A stretch of DNA of 64,000 nt from the NCBI RefSeq assembly GCF_029784155.1, contig NC_073691.1:64300839-64364838 (forward strand), given 5' to 3'. Positions 43,061 to 56,919 of this stretch are shown one piece after another. Position numbers and translations under genes: made by a program. The stretch is from Uranotaenia lowii (Eukaryota > Arthropoda > Insecta > Diptera > Culicidae). The notes beneath the pieces are model-generated. The model saw only the letters and a program-made list of their open reading frames with translations, ran no database searches and was not told where the DNA came from. Each line of letters opens with the position of its first letter. Position 1 is the stretch's first letter.

Positions 43061-44099
43061 ATTGTAGAAAATAACTAGAATCTCAATTTATTTTTTTGGA
43101 ATTACTAAAAACTAAAAGAAATATTAAAATAAACAACACAATTCAAAAAAGACATGATGGATTTGGCCATGCGTTTCGATGAATTTAATGTTTGATCTGG
43201 GTAATCTCTTAAGTAAAAAAATCGAGAATACTGTAAAAATGTGTCAAATTACAGTCACTTGAGTTATATACATTGCAAAGCATGGCGTTGAATAATCTGT
43301 CGAATTAACAATTAATATTGTCAATTTTAATAATTTTGACAGTTTTTGCCAATATTTTCAATCTTTACATTTGTCCATTGTTATCATTTTTTGTCAATTT
43401 TATTTAATTTTAAATTCTGTATTTTTATCAATTTTGTTAACAGAGACAATTTTTGAAAATTATAAGATTAAATTTTTTTTAAAATGATGACTTTTGAAAA
43501 ATGCATGATATAAAAATTGACTAGTTTGACAAAAGAATCAACAAAACAAACATTGACAAAAAAAAACAATCGAAAAATTTTTAAAAATTAAAAAATTAAA
43601 AATGGTCACATTGGTAAGAATAACAAAATCGACAAAATTGATTAGAAGGCTTAATTAATGTAATTGTAAAAAATGTTAAAAAAAAAGTTGAAAGAACCCT
43701 AATTGAAAACTGGTCTCAAATTGCAAGTAAAGCAAAATTTAAAAAAAAAATAAAATTTCAGAAATTGAAGAAAGTTATTAAATTTAGTAATTTGATAAAA
43801 TTGATAAAATTGACAAACTAACAGCACTGACGCAATCAACCAAAGTGATAAAAAATTTAAATTTTGCCAAATATGTTAGTCTTGTAATATTTATAAGTTT
43901 TTTTCAAATTGGAAAATTTTAGCAACTTTCTCAAATTCTGTAAAATCTACCAAATTTGAACAATTTTATCAAATCCGCCATTTTAAATCTAGTAAACTCC
44001 CAGTTTGAGTTTTTTCTTACACATTTGCTTATTTTTATTTTCAATATGGTAATTTATGACAATTATGTCGATTTTGTATTTTTTTTTTCTAAAATTAGT
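43061..44099. other. AT-rich DNA leading into the satellite
   Basis: Non-coding. Contains irregular words such as TTTTGTCAATTTT and TTTATCAATTTTG (43320-43440) that look like a decayed edge or the seed sequence of the 9-bp satellite. Confidence 0.45.
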
Positions 44100-47000
44100 A
44101 ATTTTTGTCCATTTTTTTAGAATTTTTATCACTTTTGTAATTACGTATGTATGTTATTTTTGTAGTTTTTGTAATTTTTGTAATTTTTGCAATTTTTGTA
44201 ATTTTTGTATTTTTTGAAATTTTTGTAATTTTTGTAATTTTTGTAATTTTTGTAAATTTTGTAATTTTTGTAATTTTTGTAATTTTTGTAATTTTTGTAA
44301 TTTTTGTAATTTTTGTAAATTTTGTTAGTTTTGTAATTTCTGTAATTTCTGTAATTTTTGTGATTTTTGTAATTTTTGTCATTTTTATCATTTCTGTAAT
44401 TTTTGTTATTTTTGTAATTTTTGTAATTTTTGTAATTTTTGTAATTTTTGTAATTTTTGTAATTTTTGTAATTTTTGTAATTTTTGTAATTTTTGTAATT
44501 TTTGTAATTTTTGTGATTTTTGTAATTTTTGTCATTTTTGTAATTTTTGTAATTTCTGTAATTTTTGTCATTTTTATAATTTTTGTAATTTTTGTAATTT
44601 TTGTAATTTTTGTAATTTTTATAATTTTTGTAATTATTGTCATTTTTGCAATTTTTGTCAATTTTGTCATTTTTTTCTTTTTGTCATTTTTGTCATTTCT
44701 GTCATTTTTGTCATTTTTGTCATTTTTGTAATTTTTGTAATATTTGTTATTTTTGTCATTTTTGTTATTTATGCAATTTTTGTAATTTTTGTCATTTTTG
44801 TAATTTTTGTAATTTTTGTAATTTTTGTAATTTTTGTAATTTTTGTAATTTTTGTAGTTTTTGTAATTTTTGTAATTTTTGTAATTTTTTGTAATTTTAG
44901 TAATTTAAGTAATATTTGTTATTTTTGTCACTTTTGTTACTTTTGTCATTTTTGTTATTTTTGTCATTTTTGTTATTTTTGTCATTTTTGTCATTTTTGT
45001 CATTTTTGTCATTTTTGTCATTTTTGTCATTTTTGTCATTTTTGTCATTTTTGTCATTTTTGTCATTTTTGTCATTTTTGTCATTTTTGTCATTTTTGTC
45101 ATTTTTGTCATTTTTGTCATTTTTGTCATTTTTGTCATTTTTGTCATTTTTGTCATTTTTGTCATTTTTGTCATTTTTGTCATTTTTGTCATTTTTGTCA
45201 TTTTTGTCATTTTTGTCATTTTTGTCATTTTTGTCATTTTTGTCATTTTTGTCATTTTTGTCATTTTTGTCATTTTTGTCATTTTTGTCATTTTTGTCAT
45301 TTTTGTCATTTTTGTCATTTTTGTCATTTTTGTCATTTTTGTCATTTTTGTCATTTTTGTCATTTTTGTCAATTTTTGTCAATTTTGTCATTTTTGTCAT
45401 TTTTGTCATTTTTGTCATTTTTGTCATTTTTGTCATTTTTGTCATTTTTGTCATTTTTGTCATTTTTGTCATTTTTGTCATTTTTGTCATTTTTGTCATT
45501 TTTGTCATTTTTGTCATTTTTGTCATTTTTGTCATTTTTGTCATTTTTGTCATTTTTGTCATTTTTGTCATTTTTGTCATTTTTGTCATTTTAGTCATTT
45601 TTGTCATTTTTGTCAATTTTGTCAATTTTGTCAATTTTGTCAAATTTTTCAACAAACGATGTCTTTCTTCTGTTTGTGGCAGCAAAAATCGGATGCTGCT
45701 GTTCCGGATGCCTTTAAAGGAACCGTATGTATTTTGTAAATTTTGTAAATTTTGTAAATTTTATAAATTTTGTAAATTTTGTAAATTTTGTAAATTTTGT
45801 AAATTTTGTAAATTTTGTAAATTTTGTAAATTTTGTAAATTTTGTAAATTTTGTAAATTTTGTAAATTTCGTAAATTTTGTAAATTTTGTAAATTTTGTA
45901 AATTTTTAAAATTTTGTAAATTTTGTAAACTTCGTCAATTTTGAAAATTTTGTAAATTTTGTAAATTTTGTCAATTTTGTCAATTTTGTCAATTTTGTCA
46001 ATTTTGTCAATTTTGTCAATTTTGTCAATTTTGTCAATTTTGTCAATTTTGTCAATTTTGTCAATTTTGTCAATTTTGTCAATTTTGTCAATTTTGTCAT
46101 TTTGTCAATTTTGTCAATTTTGTCAATTTTGTCAATTTTGTCAATTTTGTCAATTTTGTCAATTTTGTCAATTTTGTCAATTTTGTCAATTTTGTCAATT
46201 TTGTCAATTTTGTCAATTTTGTCAATTTTGTCAATTTTGTCAATTTTGTCAATTTTGTCAATTTTGTCAATTTTGTCAATTTTGTCAATTTTGTCAATTT
46301 TGTCAATTTAGTCAATTTTGTCAATTTTGTCAATTTTGTCAATTTTGTAAATTTTATCAATTTTGTCAATTTTGTCAATTTTGTCAATTTTGTCAATTTT
46401 GTCAATTTTGTCAATTTTGTCAATTTTGTCAATTTTGTCAATTTTGTCAGTTTTTTCAATTTTGTCAATTTTGTCAATTTTGTCAATTTTGTCAATTTTG
46501 TCAATTTTGTCAATTTTGTCAATTTTGTCAATTTTGTCAATTTTGTCAATTTTGTCATTTTTGTCAATTTTGTCAATTTTGTCAATTTTGTCAATTTTGT
46601 CAATTTTGTCAATTTTGTCAATTTTGTCAATTTTGTCGATTTTGTCAATTTTGCCAATTTTGTCAATTTTGTCAATTTTGTCAATTTTGTCAATTTTGTC
46701 AATTTTGTCAATTTTGTCAATTTTGTCAATTTTGTCAATTTTGTCAATTTTATCAATTTTGTCAATTTTGTCAATTTTGTCAATTTTGTCAATTTTGTCA
46801 ATTTTGTCAATTTTGTCAATTTTGTCAATTTTGTCAATTTTGTCAATTTTGTCAATTCTGTCAATTGTGTCATTTTTGTCGTTTTTGTCATTTTTGTCAT
46901 TTTTGTCATTTTTGTCATTTTTGTCATTTTTGTCATTTTTGTCATTTTTGTCATTTTTGTCATTTTTGTCATTTTTGTCATTTTTGTCATTTTTGTCATT

Positions 47001-49772
47001 TTTGTCATTTTTGTCATTTTTGTCATTTTTGTCATTTTTGTCATTTTTGTCATTTTTGTCATTTTTGTCATTTTTGTCATTTTTGTCATTTTTGTCATTT
47101 TTGTCATTTTTGTCATTTTTGTCATTTTTGTCATTTTTGTCATTTTTGTCATTTTTGTCATTTTTGTCATTTTTGTCATTTTTGTCATTTTTGTCATTTT
47201 TGTCATTTTTGTCATTTTTGTCATTTTTGTCATTTTTGTCATTTTTGTCATTTTTGTCATTTTTGTCATTTTTGTCATTTTTGTCATTTGTGTCATTTTT
47301 GTCATTTTTGTCATTTTTGTCATTTTTGTCATTTTTGTCATTTTTGTCATTTTTGTCATTTTTGTCATTTTTGTCATTTTTGTCATTTTTGTCATTTTTG
47401 TCATTTTTGTCATTTTTGTCATTTTTGTCATTTTTGTAATTTTTGTAATTTTTGTAATTTTTGTAATTTTTGTCATTTTTGTCATTTTTGTCATTTTTGT
47501 CATTTTTGTCATTTTTGTCATTTTTGTCATTTTTGTCATTTTTGTCATTTTTGTCATTTTTGTCATTTTTGTCATTTTTGTCATTTTGGTCATTTTTGTC
47601 ATTTTTGTCATTTTTGTCATTTTTGTCATTTTTGTCATTTTTGTCTTTTTTGTCATTTTTGTCATTTTTGTCATTTTTGTCATTTTTGTCATTTTTGTCA
47701 TTTTTGTCATTTTTGTCATTTTTGTCATTTTGGTCATTTTTGTCATTTTTGTCATTTTTGTCATTTTTGTCATTTTTGTCATTTTTGTCATTTTTGTCAT
47801 TTTTGTCTTTTTTGTCATTTTTGTCATTTTTGTCATTTTTGTCAATTTTGTCAATTTTGTCAATTTTGTCAATTTTGTCAATTTTGTCAATTTTGTCAAT
47901 TTTGTCAATTCTGTCAATTGTGTCATTTTTGTCGTTTTTGTCATTTTTGTCATTTTTGTCATTTTTGTCATTTTTGTCATTTTTGTCATTTTTGTCATTT
48001 TTGTCATTTTTGTCATTTTTGTCATTTTTGTCATTTTTGTCATTTTTGTCATTTTTGTCATTTTTGTCATTTTTGTCATTTTTGTCATTTTTGTCATTTT
48101 TGTAATTTTTGTCAATCTTGTCATTTTTGTCATTTTTGTCATTTTTGTCATTTTTGTCATTTTTGTCAATTTTGTCAGTTTTGTCATTTTTGTCATTTTT
48201 GTCATTTTTGTCATTTTTGTCATTTTTGTCATTTTTGTCATTTTTGTCATTTTTGTTATTTTTGTCATTTTTGTCATTTTTGTCATTTTTGTCATTTTTG
48301 TCATTTTTGTCATTTTTGTCATTTTTGTCATTTTTGTCATTTTTGTCATTTTTGTCATTTTTGTCATTTTTGTCATTTTTGTCATTTTTGTCATTTTTGT
48401 CATTTTTGTCATTTTTGTCATTTTTGTCATTTTTGTCATTTTTGTCATTTTTGTCATTTTTGTCATTTTTGTCATTTTTGTCATTTTTGTCATTTTTGTC
48501 ATTTTTGTCATTTTTGTCATTTTTGTCATTTTTGTCATTTTTGTCATTTTTGTCATTTTTGTCATTTTTGTCATTTTTGTCATTTTTGTCATTTTTGTCA
48601 TTTTTGTCATTTTTGTCATTTTTGTCATTTTTGTCATTTTTGTCATTTTTGTCATTTTTGTCATTTTTGTCATTTTTGTCATTTTTGTCATTTTTGTCAT
48701 TTTTGTCATTTTGGTCATTTTTGTCATTTTTGTCATTTTTGTCATTTTTGTCATTTTTGTCATTTTTGTCTTTTTTGTCATTTTTGTCATTTTTGTCATT
48801 TTTGTAATTTTTGTAATTTTTGTTATTTTTGTCAATTTTGTCATTTTTGTCTTTTTTGTCATTTTTGTCATTTTTGTCATTTTTGTCATTTTTGTCATTT
48901 TTGTCATTTTTGTCATTTTTGTCATTTTTGTCATTTTTGTCATTTTTGTCATTTTTGTCATTTTTGTCATTTTTGTCATTTTTGTCATTTTTGTCATTTT
49001 TGTCATTTTTGTCATTTTTGTCATTTTTGTCATTTTTGTCATTTTTGTCATTTTTGTCATTTTTGTCATTTTTGTCATTTTTGTCATTTTTGTCATTTTT
49101 GTCATTTTTGTCATTTTTGTCATTTTTGTCATTTTTGTCATTTTTGTCATTTTTGTCATTTTTGTCATTTTTGTCATTTTTGTCATTTTTGTCATTTTTG
49201 TCTTTTTTGTCATTTTTGTCATTTTTGTCATTTTTGTAATTTTTGTAATTTTTGTAATTTTTGTCATTTTTGTCATTTTTGTCATTTTTGTCATTTTTGT
49301 CATTTTTGTCATTTTTGTCATTTTTGTCATTTTTGTCATTTTTGTAATTTTTGTCATTTTTGTAATTTTTGTCAATTTTGTCATTTTTGTCATTTTTGTC
49401 ATTTTTGTCATTTTTGTCAATTTTTGTCAATTTTGTCATTTTTGTCATTTTTGTCATTTTTGTCATTTTTTGTCATTTTTGTCATTTTTGTCATTTTTGT
49501 CATTTTTGTCATTTTTGTCATTTTTGTCATTTTTGTCATTTTTGTCATTTTTGTCATTTTTGTCATTTTTGTCATTTTTGTCAATTTTGTCATTTTTGTC
49601 AATTTTGTCAATTTTGTCAATTTTGTCAATTTTGTCAATTTTGTCAATTTTGTCAATTTTGTCAATTTTGTCAATTTTGTCAATTTTGTCAATTTTGTCA
49701 ATTTTGTCAATTTTGTCAATTTTGTCAATTTTGTCAATTTTGTCAATTTAGTCAATTTTGCCATTTTTGCCA
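44100..49772 (+). repeat. 9-bp satellite array (ATTTTTGTC / AATTTTGTC / ATTTTTGTA), about 5.7 kb
   Basis: About 630 head-to-tail units. Blocks by variant: TTTTTGTAA mainly 44160-44640 and 44760-44890; ATTTTTGTC 44950-45610; TTTTGTAAA 45730-45960; AATTTTGTC 45965-46855; ATTTTTGTC 46870-47830 with four TTTTTGTAA units at about 47437; AATTTTGTC 47833-47920; ATTTTTGTC to about 49580; AATTTTGTC 49580-49760. Sharp changes of variant between blocks and recurring rare variants show local block duplications. One non-satellite island at 45648-45727. Because 9 is a multiple of 3 and the unit has no stop in several frames, very long meaningless frames exist on both strands. Confidence 0.97.
45648..45727 (+). 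pseudogene. THAP-like exon island inside the satellite
   Basis: Unique sequence in the array. It reads NKRCLSSVCGSKNR then MLLFRMPL and ends at a donor-like GTATGT (45725). It matches the exon at 36503-36584 at about 80 percent of bases, with a 1-nt length difference near the donor. The ATG position is replaced by satellite. C-x4-C and LLFRMPL are kept. Confidence 0.45.
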
Positions 49773-52700
49773 TTTATGTATGGGCTCGTATTCATTAGAT
49801 GGTATAATTTAATTCTTCCTAAGAAACACTTTTATCAGCTATTAAGTGCGATTTCAGACAAAAATAGGTTTGTGATTTGTAACATTTTACTTCATTGTTT
49901 AAATGCACGTTCGTTTATCAAGCAAATGAAAGATTTTGACATGACAAAAGTCATTCACCACGCAACAACCGGCTAACGCCTTTCTGTGTGAGTGTTTATT
50001 GAATAAATTTGACGCAATTTGTCACGTTGCACCCTGATAAAAGTATCCGCTTCGGCTTAGAAAGTTCCGTTTTCGCTGCTTGAAATTAGCGCGCTCAACC
50101 GATACGAGAAACCGTTTAAGGTGTCATCTAATTTCCATACGATTTTGACCTTCCCTTTGGCAACTGTCAACGAACAGTGAGTAAGTGGATCGCTTTGGTC
50201 ATCGCCAGCCTGATCGCGCGGTCCGGTCAATTCCAAGAGTTTCGTTACGATGCATCGCCCGAATTGCAGCTAAATTCTTCCAGGCGTCGGTCATAAAACT
50301 GAAATGTTAATTTCGGCTACGTTTGCCAATCCAGAGCCCAGCAATAAAAGCTGATAAATTTCGATCGAAGCCGCACACTTCTTTAATTAAGTCATTCCGT
50401 CCCACTTGTCTCGTCTTGGGCCAACCTGTTGCGGACCACCGATGCTCGATCACCTACCGAATCCTTGAGCCACGTTTTGCCAAAAGTAAGCTGTTCCACC
50501 GATAATCGTCAAAGACAAAATTACAAATTATTATATTGCTCTCGTTTTATGGCACCCGAGTGATACTTTTCTCCACGCATCAATTTGCGCGAACGGGATC
50601 GATCGATCGGGCAGGATTTGCGATTCCAACTTACGTGCTTACGTAATCCCCCTATTCCTCCGTCATTGATCGAAATCCATAAAAACTTAATTACGGAAGG
50701 ACTCCTCCCAGAAGCCATTGAGGATGCAGTTAGTGCACTTCAAGAAAACCCTCTACGATTCTCTGCTACCAGAAGGATAAGCCTTATCTTCTTGGTCCTC
50801 TTTTAAACCCAGCAACTTATCGGCCTTAATGATGAAGGGAAATGGTTTCAGTCATTCTGCACTTGGGGAAGAGACCTCCCGGGAAATCACTTCTGAATGC
50901 CACGTCGTGGGGATTCGTGCGATAGAAAGTAATAATTTGGACCTCGGTAGGTAAGATAAAAGCTATGCGGTGGGTTTTAATTAATTTTGGGCCACTTTCA
51001 GCCATAACTCAATTAAATAGAATTATAAAGGAACACGTTTTCGGATGAACAGTGAAAGTTCAAAAAGGTAACTAAAACATGCATATAAAAATGCTCAGAC
51101 TGGTCTGCCACGCGTGTTTTTTTTTTGTAAAAATGCGCTTCTTGAAGGTTTAAAAAGGAATTTTCTCTGGATTTTTAGAATAAGCATGAAATTATGGATG
51201 CAACTCATTGCATTGTCTCCTAAGATACCCGCGATGCATCGATATGATTTTATACGTCCCGATGTATGCGACGTGTTGCTAGTAGGCAAAGTTCTTTGCG
51301 AAGATATTATGATATCTTTTGCATACCTACATAATAACTTCTTTCAAATCCCGCAACGAGCTTATTCAAGTGGAAGTCGAAAAGGGATGACCAATTGTGA
51401 GGAAAAACAAATTTCGAAATGCCTTGGAAATGGTTCTCATGACACGTATGTATGTATGCATGTTAATAAGCCACCATGGGTGCACGGATTCACCGCAGTT
51501 TCGCCAACGCATGCGCTTAATTGCATTCTTTAGATTATAAGTACGGTAAATCTGCAATGCAACTAACCACATAACCAACACCATGGCTTGGTGTGAACTG
51601 GTATGAATTGAATGCTTGACGTGTAGGTGTAGATGTTTTTTGGATGAACGAATCAATCATTTACGAAACCGTTCATAGGGCTAAGTGGGGTAATTATGAA
51701 CAAGGGGTAATTCCAAACAAACGCCGTAAACGCCGTTGGGGTCATAGTAGGGTTTCAAAACTGATCAAATGTGATAGTCTCCCAAGTAACAATTTAGGTT
51801 TTTTAAAGCCCTTCTTGCCAACTATAAACTGGAGTTATAAAACCACGTTCGGTTATGTAAGAATCTTAAAAAAAAAACAATACAACGGGTTAGTAGCACA
51901 AAAAGGCCCTTCTGCAGTATGTTCTGTAGTGCAAATTATAAACTCTTGGCAAGTCAAATCAACGTTAAAGTTCTTTATAAATTTCTCTTATCCATTATGT
52001 AATTTTAATCTACTACCTAATATTTTTGCTCTGGAATTGAGATTCCAATAACAATTTTTAAAACGAAAAAAAATCTCATTCAAATCAAACATAAAAAAAG
52101 AAAACAAAAGCAAATCACGAATCCGTTTAGAAATCCAATTTTATTTACTCGCCCTGAATGTCCGTGTATCATTAATCATTAATTAATTAATCATTTTCCA
52201 CAATCCACTTTCAAATGACATCTTTTGTTGGACGTGTAGAATCTTATTTCATCAATATCTAAACAACGCGACGAAATTAGGTTTTGTAACATAGTGGAAT
52301 CGAGAGGAATGGTTGAAAGATGAAATTCCAGCATTGTTCCTTAAAATATGATAGAATTGTTTTTATTCCGATCCCCCCACCATGATGAAATTTCCGCGGT
52401 GAAAACCGGGGTAATCGAAATAAAATCAGTTCTAGAAGGTTTAAAGGAATAAGTCCGGCTAGAATTTCATCTTACAACTATTCCTCATAGATTTTACTAT
52501 GTAACACATGCCTGTTGTGTCGCATTTTTTTAAGTTATTCATGAAATATGATTTTTTTCACATTCATTTCCACTCGAATTGTAAACCTTAGATTAGTTTG
52601 GGCATTAGATTAAATTTTTTGTTGCACTAGACCTTCCTGACAAAGAGCGAATCACTTTGGTTAGCCCTCTCTCAAGATCTCCTTATGGTTCCTGTCCATC

Positions 52701-54789
52701 CCTATACACTTAGACGGATGAACGGATGTAGACGTTCCTTATTTTGACTTCTCGCTGGGTGCGTTCGATGAAAATGAAGAACTAGCCTATACCTCGCCCC
52801 TTTGACTGCCTTGTGGTGACCGCGGACGAGCTGCATTTCGTCATCCTGACTAAAAAGATGGTACTGGTGCCTTTCAGGGGCCAACATCTACTTCAGATGG
52901 ATGTGGGAAATAGCTTTTCCGGTCTTGCGCCACACAGACGTATCTGCGAGTGAATAAGGAGACAAAATAATCACCAAGTATCACAAATTGATAAAACATC
53001 TTACCTGAATGACATCTCCGCAGTCACACTTTGAATTCCGATTGAAAATTAGTAAATTGCTGGTTTTTTCTCGACCGGAACCGTATCGCACCGCCTCGGC
53101 TCATTACAATTTTGCAAAAAAACAAAGCTCAACACAACCTGCCAGAATAAATCTGTTGCAACTTATTTGTATTTTTACCTTTTATCATAAATCCTCGGTT
53201 TATCACGTAGCTTCACCCAAACGTTTCATGAACATCCCAGAACATAAGTTCAAGCAACAACATGAACTCCAACCGGTAGTGTTTTCCAATTGATCTTGGT
53301 TCCTCCGGAAAGTGGGTCAACGGCATGAAAACCCGCAAATTTTGATTCCTAGAATGAAATGAAAAGAATATAATGTAATACAACAAATTTCATAATCGTA
53401 ATAATTATACACTAACTTACTTCATAAATACCAAAAACATAAAAAAGGATGTCTCCGGTTCCGCGACGGTATTTGGGACGGTTTCATGAACGCGATAGTA
53501 CCGAATTTCACGGGTTACAATTTTGATCTTACACTTTGTCGTTGGTTTGAATTTTGGATGTTTTGTTTACAGCGTTTTCTCCTTCGGTGTAACTTTATAC
53601 GGCGTGAATGAATCAGATGCTTAAATCACAGAGTAATTATGCTTTAATCACGGTATAACGAACACTAAAAAAACTCACTTTTAACACATAAAGCCATGTT
53701 TTTTCTTAAACATGATTGGTTATTGATGATCACAGATGATTTCAAGGATTGATTTTGAATTTGGGGTAGTTTTCATTCGCTTATTGAATTTACATTAAAA
53801 TTAATTTTACGTTTAATTATATCATTCGATAACGTGATGGAATTTTCAATGCGAGTTATATATGACACGTCTGTAAAAATAATACGTGTAAAATTTTCAG
53901 ACGTGTAAAATTTTCAGACGTGTAATATTCAATTCGCTCAGAATATTCCGTCATATATGATGCTTCTTTTTATTTACATCATAAGTGATGTAAATTTACA
54001 TCAAATAATCGTGTTCCATGTCAAGTACACAGAAAAAATTCTGAGTTTTACATTTCATGTAAAATTTGATTTCATTTAAAATTCGGTCAGATGTGTTGTA
54101 TATTATAAAGCAGCCTCGAAAAAACCATGCGTTCCGTCATTCGGGTCAATTTGTTGTAATTTTACATGACTTTTGAATGAAACGATGTTTGGAATCAAAA
54201 ACGTTGCAGTCGCACACAGGGTGGGTATTATTGTTTTCTGATTTTTACAAATATAAAAAAGAAAAATCGTTTTATAACTGTTCACCAAAAATGTAAATGA
54301 TATTTTTTTGCTTTTTTTGTAAAAGAGAAACTCAAAATAGTACATAAGTCGATAAAATTCCATAGACTTCATTGGATAGAAGTGGTGTTTTGTTCTAAGC
54401 TACAGTTGAGCTCTTGTCCCTAGTTCTAGTTTTTTTTTAAATACCTTTTAGAATAACTCCAAACAATTAGGTTGATATAAAATCTTACAATTAAAAATAA
54501 ATGAACAAAAAGTAGCCAAGCTTTAAGATTAAATATAATATTGTAGAAAAAGGTCAAAAATATTCTCAATTTGTTGTTACAAAAATTTCACTACATGAAA
54601 GCTTTTTTTCTTGGATTTAAGTATATTTTTTTCAATTCAAATTCAATTCAAATTATTGTGCAAGTGAATTATTTAATATTTATACAAACAAAAGACAAGC
54701 TTCATTATCCCTTCCACATACTTCATCATTTTGCCAAGGACATTTTAATGTACAACGAACAAATAACAAATAATGTTAATCTAAAAACA
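49773..54789. other. Long stretch without recognised gene
   Basis: 49980-50830 has balanced composition and looks single-copy, without a convincing frame. 51780-52000 starts CCCAAGTAACAATTTAGG, resembling the ends of the element at 57765. 53850-54130 has repeated GACGTGTAAAATTTTCA and TTTACAT words and CACAGAAAAAATTCTGAG, suggestive of a decayed MITE. Short frames present (for example 51114-51533 plus) have no family resemblance. Confidence 0.4.
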
Positions 54790-54797
54790 TTCTAGAT

Positions 54798-56919
54798 CAG
54801 GGGTGAGCAACCTTTTGAAACAACGGGCCACTTTTAATTTAAAATTCTTTCGGCGAGCCGCATCAAAATAAAATTTTCAGTAATAGTTTGCTGAGCTTTA
54901 CGTTATTCTTTATAACGACAAATTTTATACAAAAAATAAAAAAAGGATAAAAGACGTATTCATATGCTTGCATAAACATTTTATTAAATTAATCCAGCTG
55001 AAATTTAATAAGTTCATCAATAAATCTTTATAATTTTCGAATAATTTGAATGTTTTGAGTGATTTGAAATGTTTAGCGAAACATCGTTTGCTTTCCTTTT
55101 ATTCATTAAAATCGAAAAATTTTGTAGGTGTTTCTATGCTTCCTTAAAAGATTTGAACCGTTTTCTGAGAAAACCCCTTTTTTGTTCGAACCGATGCGAT
55201 GGTTTTTCCATGATCACTTCAATTAAAAAATTTTTTATCAAAACTCCCTTAAATTTGGTCGTGAAGCCTCAGTTTTTTTCAATAAACGGTGATTTTTTTA
55301 TTTGAAGTTTTGTGTGAAATAATTGAAATGAGATATTGAGCATAGTTTCAAAATTGTTGAAAAAAAATTAATCAGATTTGTCCATGTTACAGTTTACATT
55401 TTTGATTCTAGAAAATATTTACAGATTTCATAAATTTTAAATTAAATTTAGATATTTCTGGGATAGGCTTTCTAAAGCTGAATCATGAAAATCTTATGAC
55501 TTTGATAATGTGGATGTCTAATTTTTAAGTTGAATGACTCCTTTTAATCAATGTTTTGCCTATGAAATTTCTGAAAATAGCATCGCACAAAACACAAGTT
55601 AACAAAATTCACATTTTTCCAAGGTGCAAGGAATCTCAGAACCGATTTTGACTTATTCAGGAGCCCTGAATCCAAATCCAAATCCAATTAGTTTTTTGTC
55701 AGCTCTTGTTTTCGAGATAACTTTAAAAATTAGTTTTTCAATTTATGTCCTTTTGTTTTTGACAAAACTGTTAAATACAAATACTTATTGACCCAATTAG
55801 ACCAGAACAAATATCAATTTCTTCTTTTGTCACCTCCTTTTCGAAATTTTTATAAAACCCGAAGGGGGGAAAAAGAAAATTTGATGTATTTTATGAAAAT
55901 TTTGAAAAATTTATTAAATATTTGAAAGATTACAAGAGCAGAAAACAGATTGTGGAAGATGGAAGTTTTATCACCTTTTGTTTTCTTGATTTTATTGAAT
56001 TGTTCGATAAAAAATCACTTGATTTATAGGTTTTGTGCAATGATATTGTTTGCAATTTAGTTGCATAAAATCTTTCGTGCAATTTATTCCAATTTATTTG
56101 TTTTTCGCATTATTTTTTATTTTCCCCTCCAAAAGAAGGATTTGGAATTAGTTTCGCCCTTATCAACTTAAAAAAAAAACCACGAGTAATTTTGGATTCT
56201 GAGAAAAAAAAAGATTTTTTTTTTGTTATCCAAACCTGCAACAACCGGGAATTTAAACAAAATTTTAAAGAAAAATCAAACTTAAATGAATTTTTGATAT
56301 TTTTAAACCCGTAAGTCAAATCATTTCGCAGTCTTCAACAAACTTGCTGAAAAAATTAAAATCTTCAATATTCAATATTCAATAACATTCTTCAATGAGC
56401 TCAGAAGAAGTTGTAATTTTTTTTTTTTTTTGAATTTCTATACAATGTAGAATCCAATTTTTGAAAGCGTTATCCGTGAAACAAGAATATCTTGACAATA
56501 TTGGAGTCCTTGATTGAAAAAAGGGTATTAAATTGATTGAAAACCAGCTTTTTTTCAGCTCAGTCATTAACCTAGAACAAAAATATTTCACTTCATCATA
56601 CAATTTTAACATTGTTTGAAACGAAAAATAACGTCTAAATACCTCCTATATAACGTTTTTCCAATAAATAAAAAAATCAATAAAAAGCTTAAATCATACA
56701 AAAAAGTTAAAAATCTTGATGATTATGGGAAACTGTAACTGTAAACAAGTGACATGCATATCAACTTATTGATATTTCATGTTTTTGGTTTAGTAGGGAC
56801 TGCTATTTTATGATCATTAACAGCCTATCATAGAAAAAAATCGTGAAATAAATTTAATTTGAGATGAGCTTCGCGGGCCGCACAAACATGTTTCGAGGGC
56901 CTTGGGTTGCTCACCTCTG
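54798..56919. mobile_element. hAT-type non-autonomous transposon
   Basis: Ends CAGGGGTGAGCAACC (54798) and complement CAGAGGTGAGCAACC (to 56919) are inverted copies with one mismatch; both are followed by GGGCC-containing sequence. An exact 8-bp duplication TTCTAGAT flanks it (54790-54797, 56920-56927). Both are typical of hAT. About 2.1 kb, no transposase frame. Contains a nested MITE (55793-56165). Confidence 0.92.
55793..56165. mobile_element. MITE of the 'AAGGCYGG' family nested in the hAT element
   Basis: Left end AGACCAGAACAAATATCAATTTC and right end with the complement of CCAAATCCTTCTTTTGG resemble the ends at 20655-21775. Internal words AAGGGGGG and TTGTTTTTCGCAT are also shared. Confidence 0.5.

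Noticed and set aside
46097..49420. 1107-codon minus frame of TKM/TKL tripeptides
   Set aside because: Same cause as above; no start context, no domain, frames overlap on the other strand.
44100..49772. CRISPR array or other spaced repeat
   Set aside because: No spacers: units are contiguous 9-mers in a eukaryotic genome.
45968..49798. Very long plus-strand frames (up to 1276 codons; CHFCHFCHF, VIFVIF, LSFLSF) in the satellite
   Set aside because: They exist because a 9-bp unit without stop codons stays open in several frames on both strands at once; composition is purely that of the repeat.
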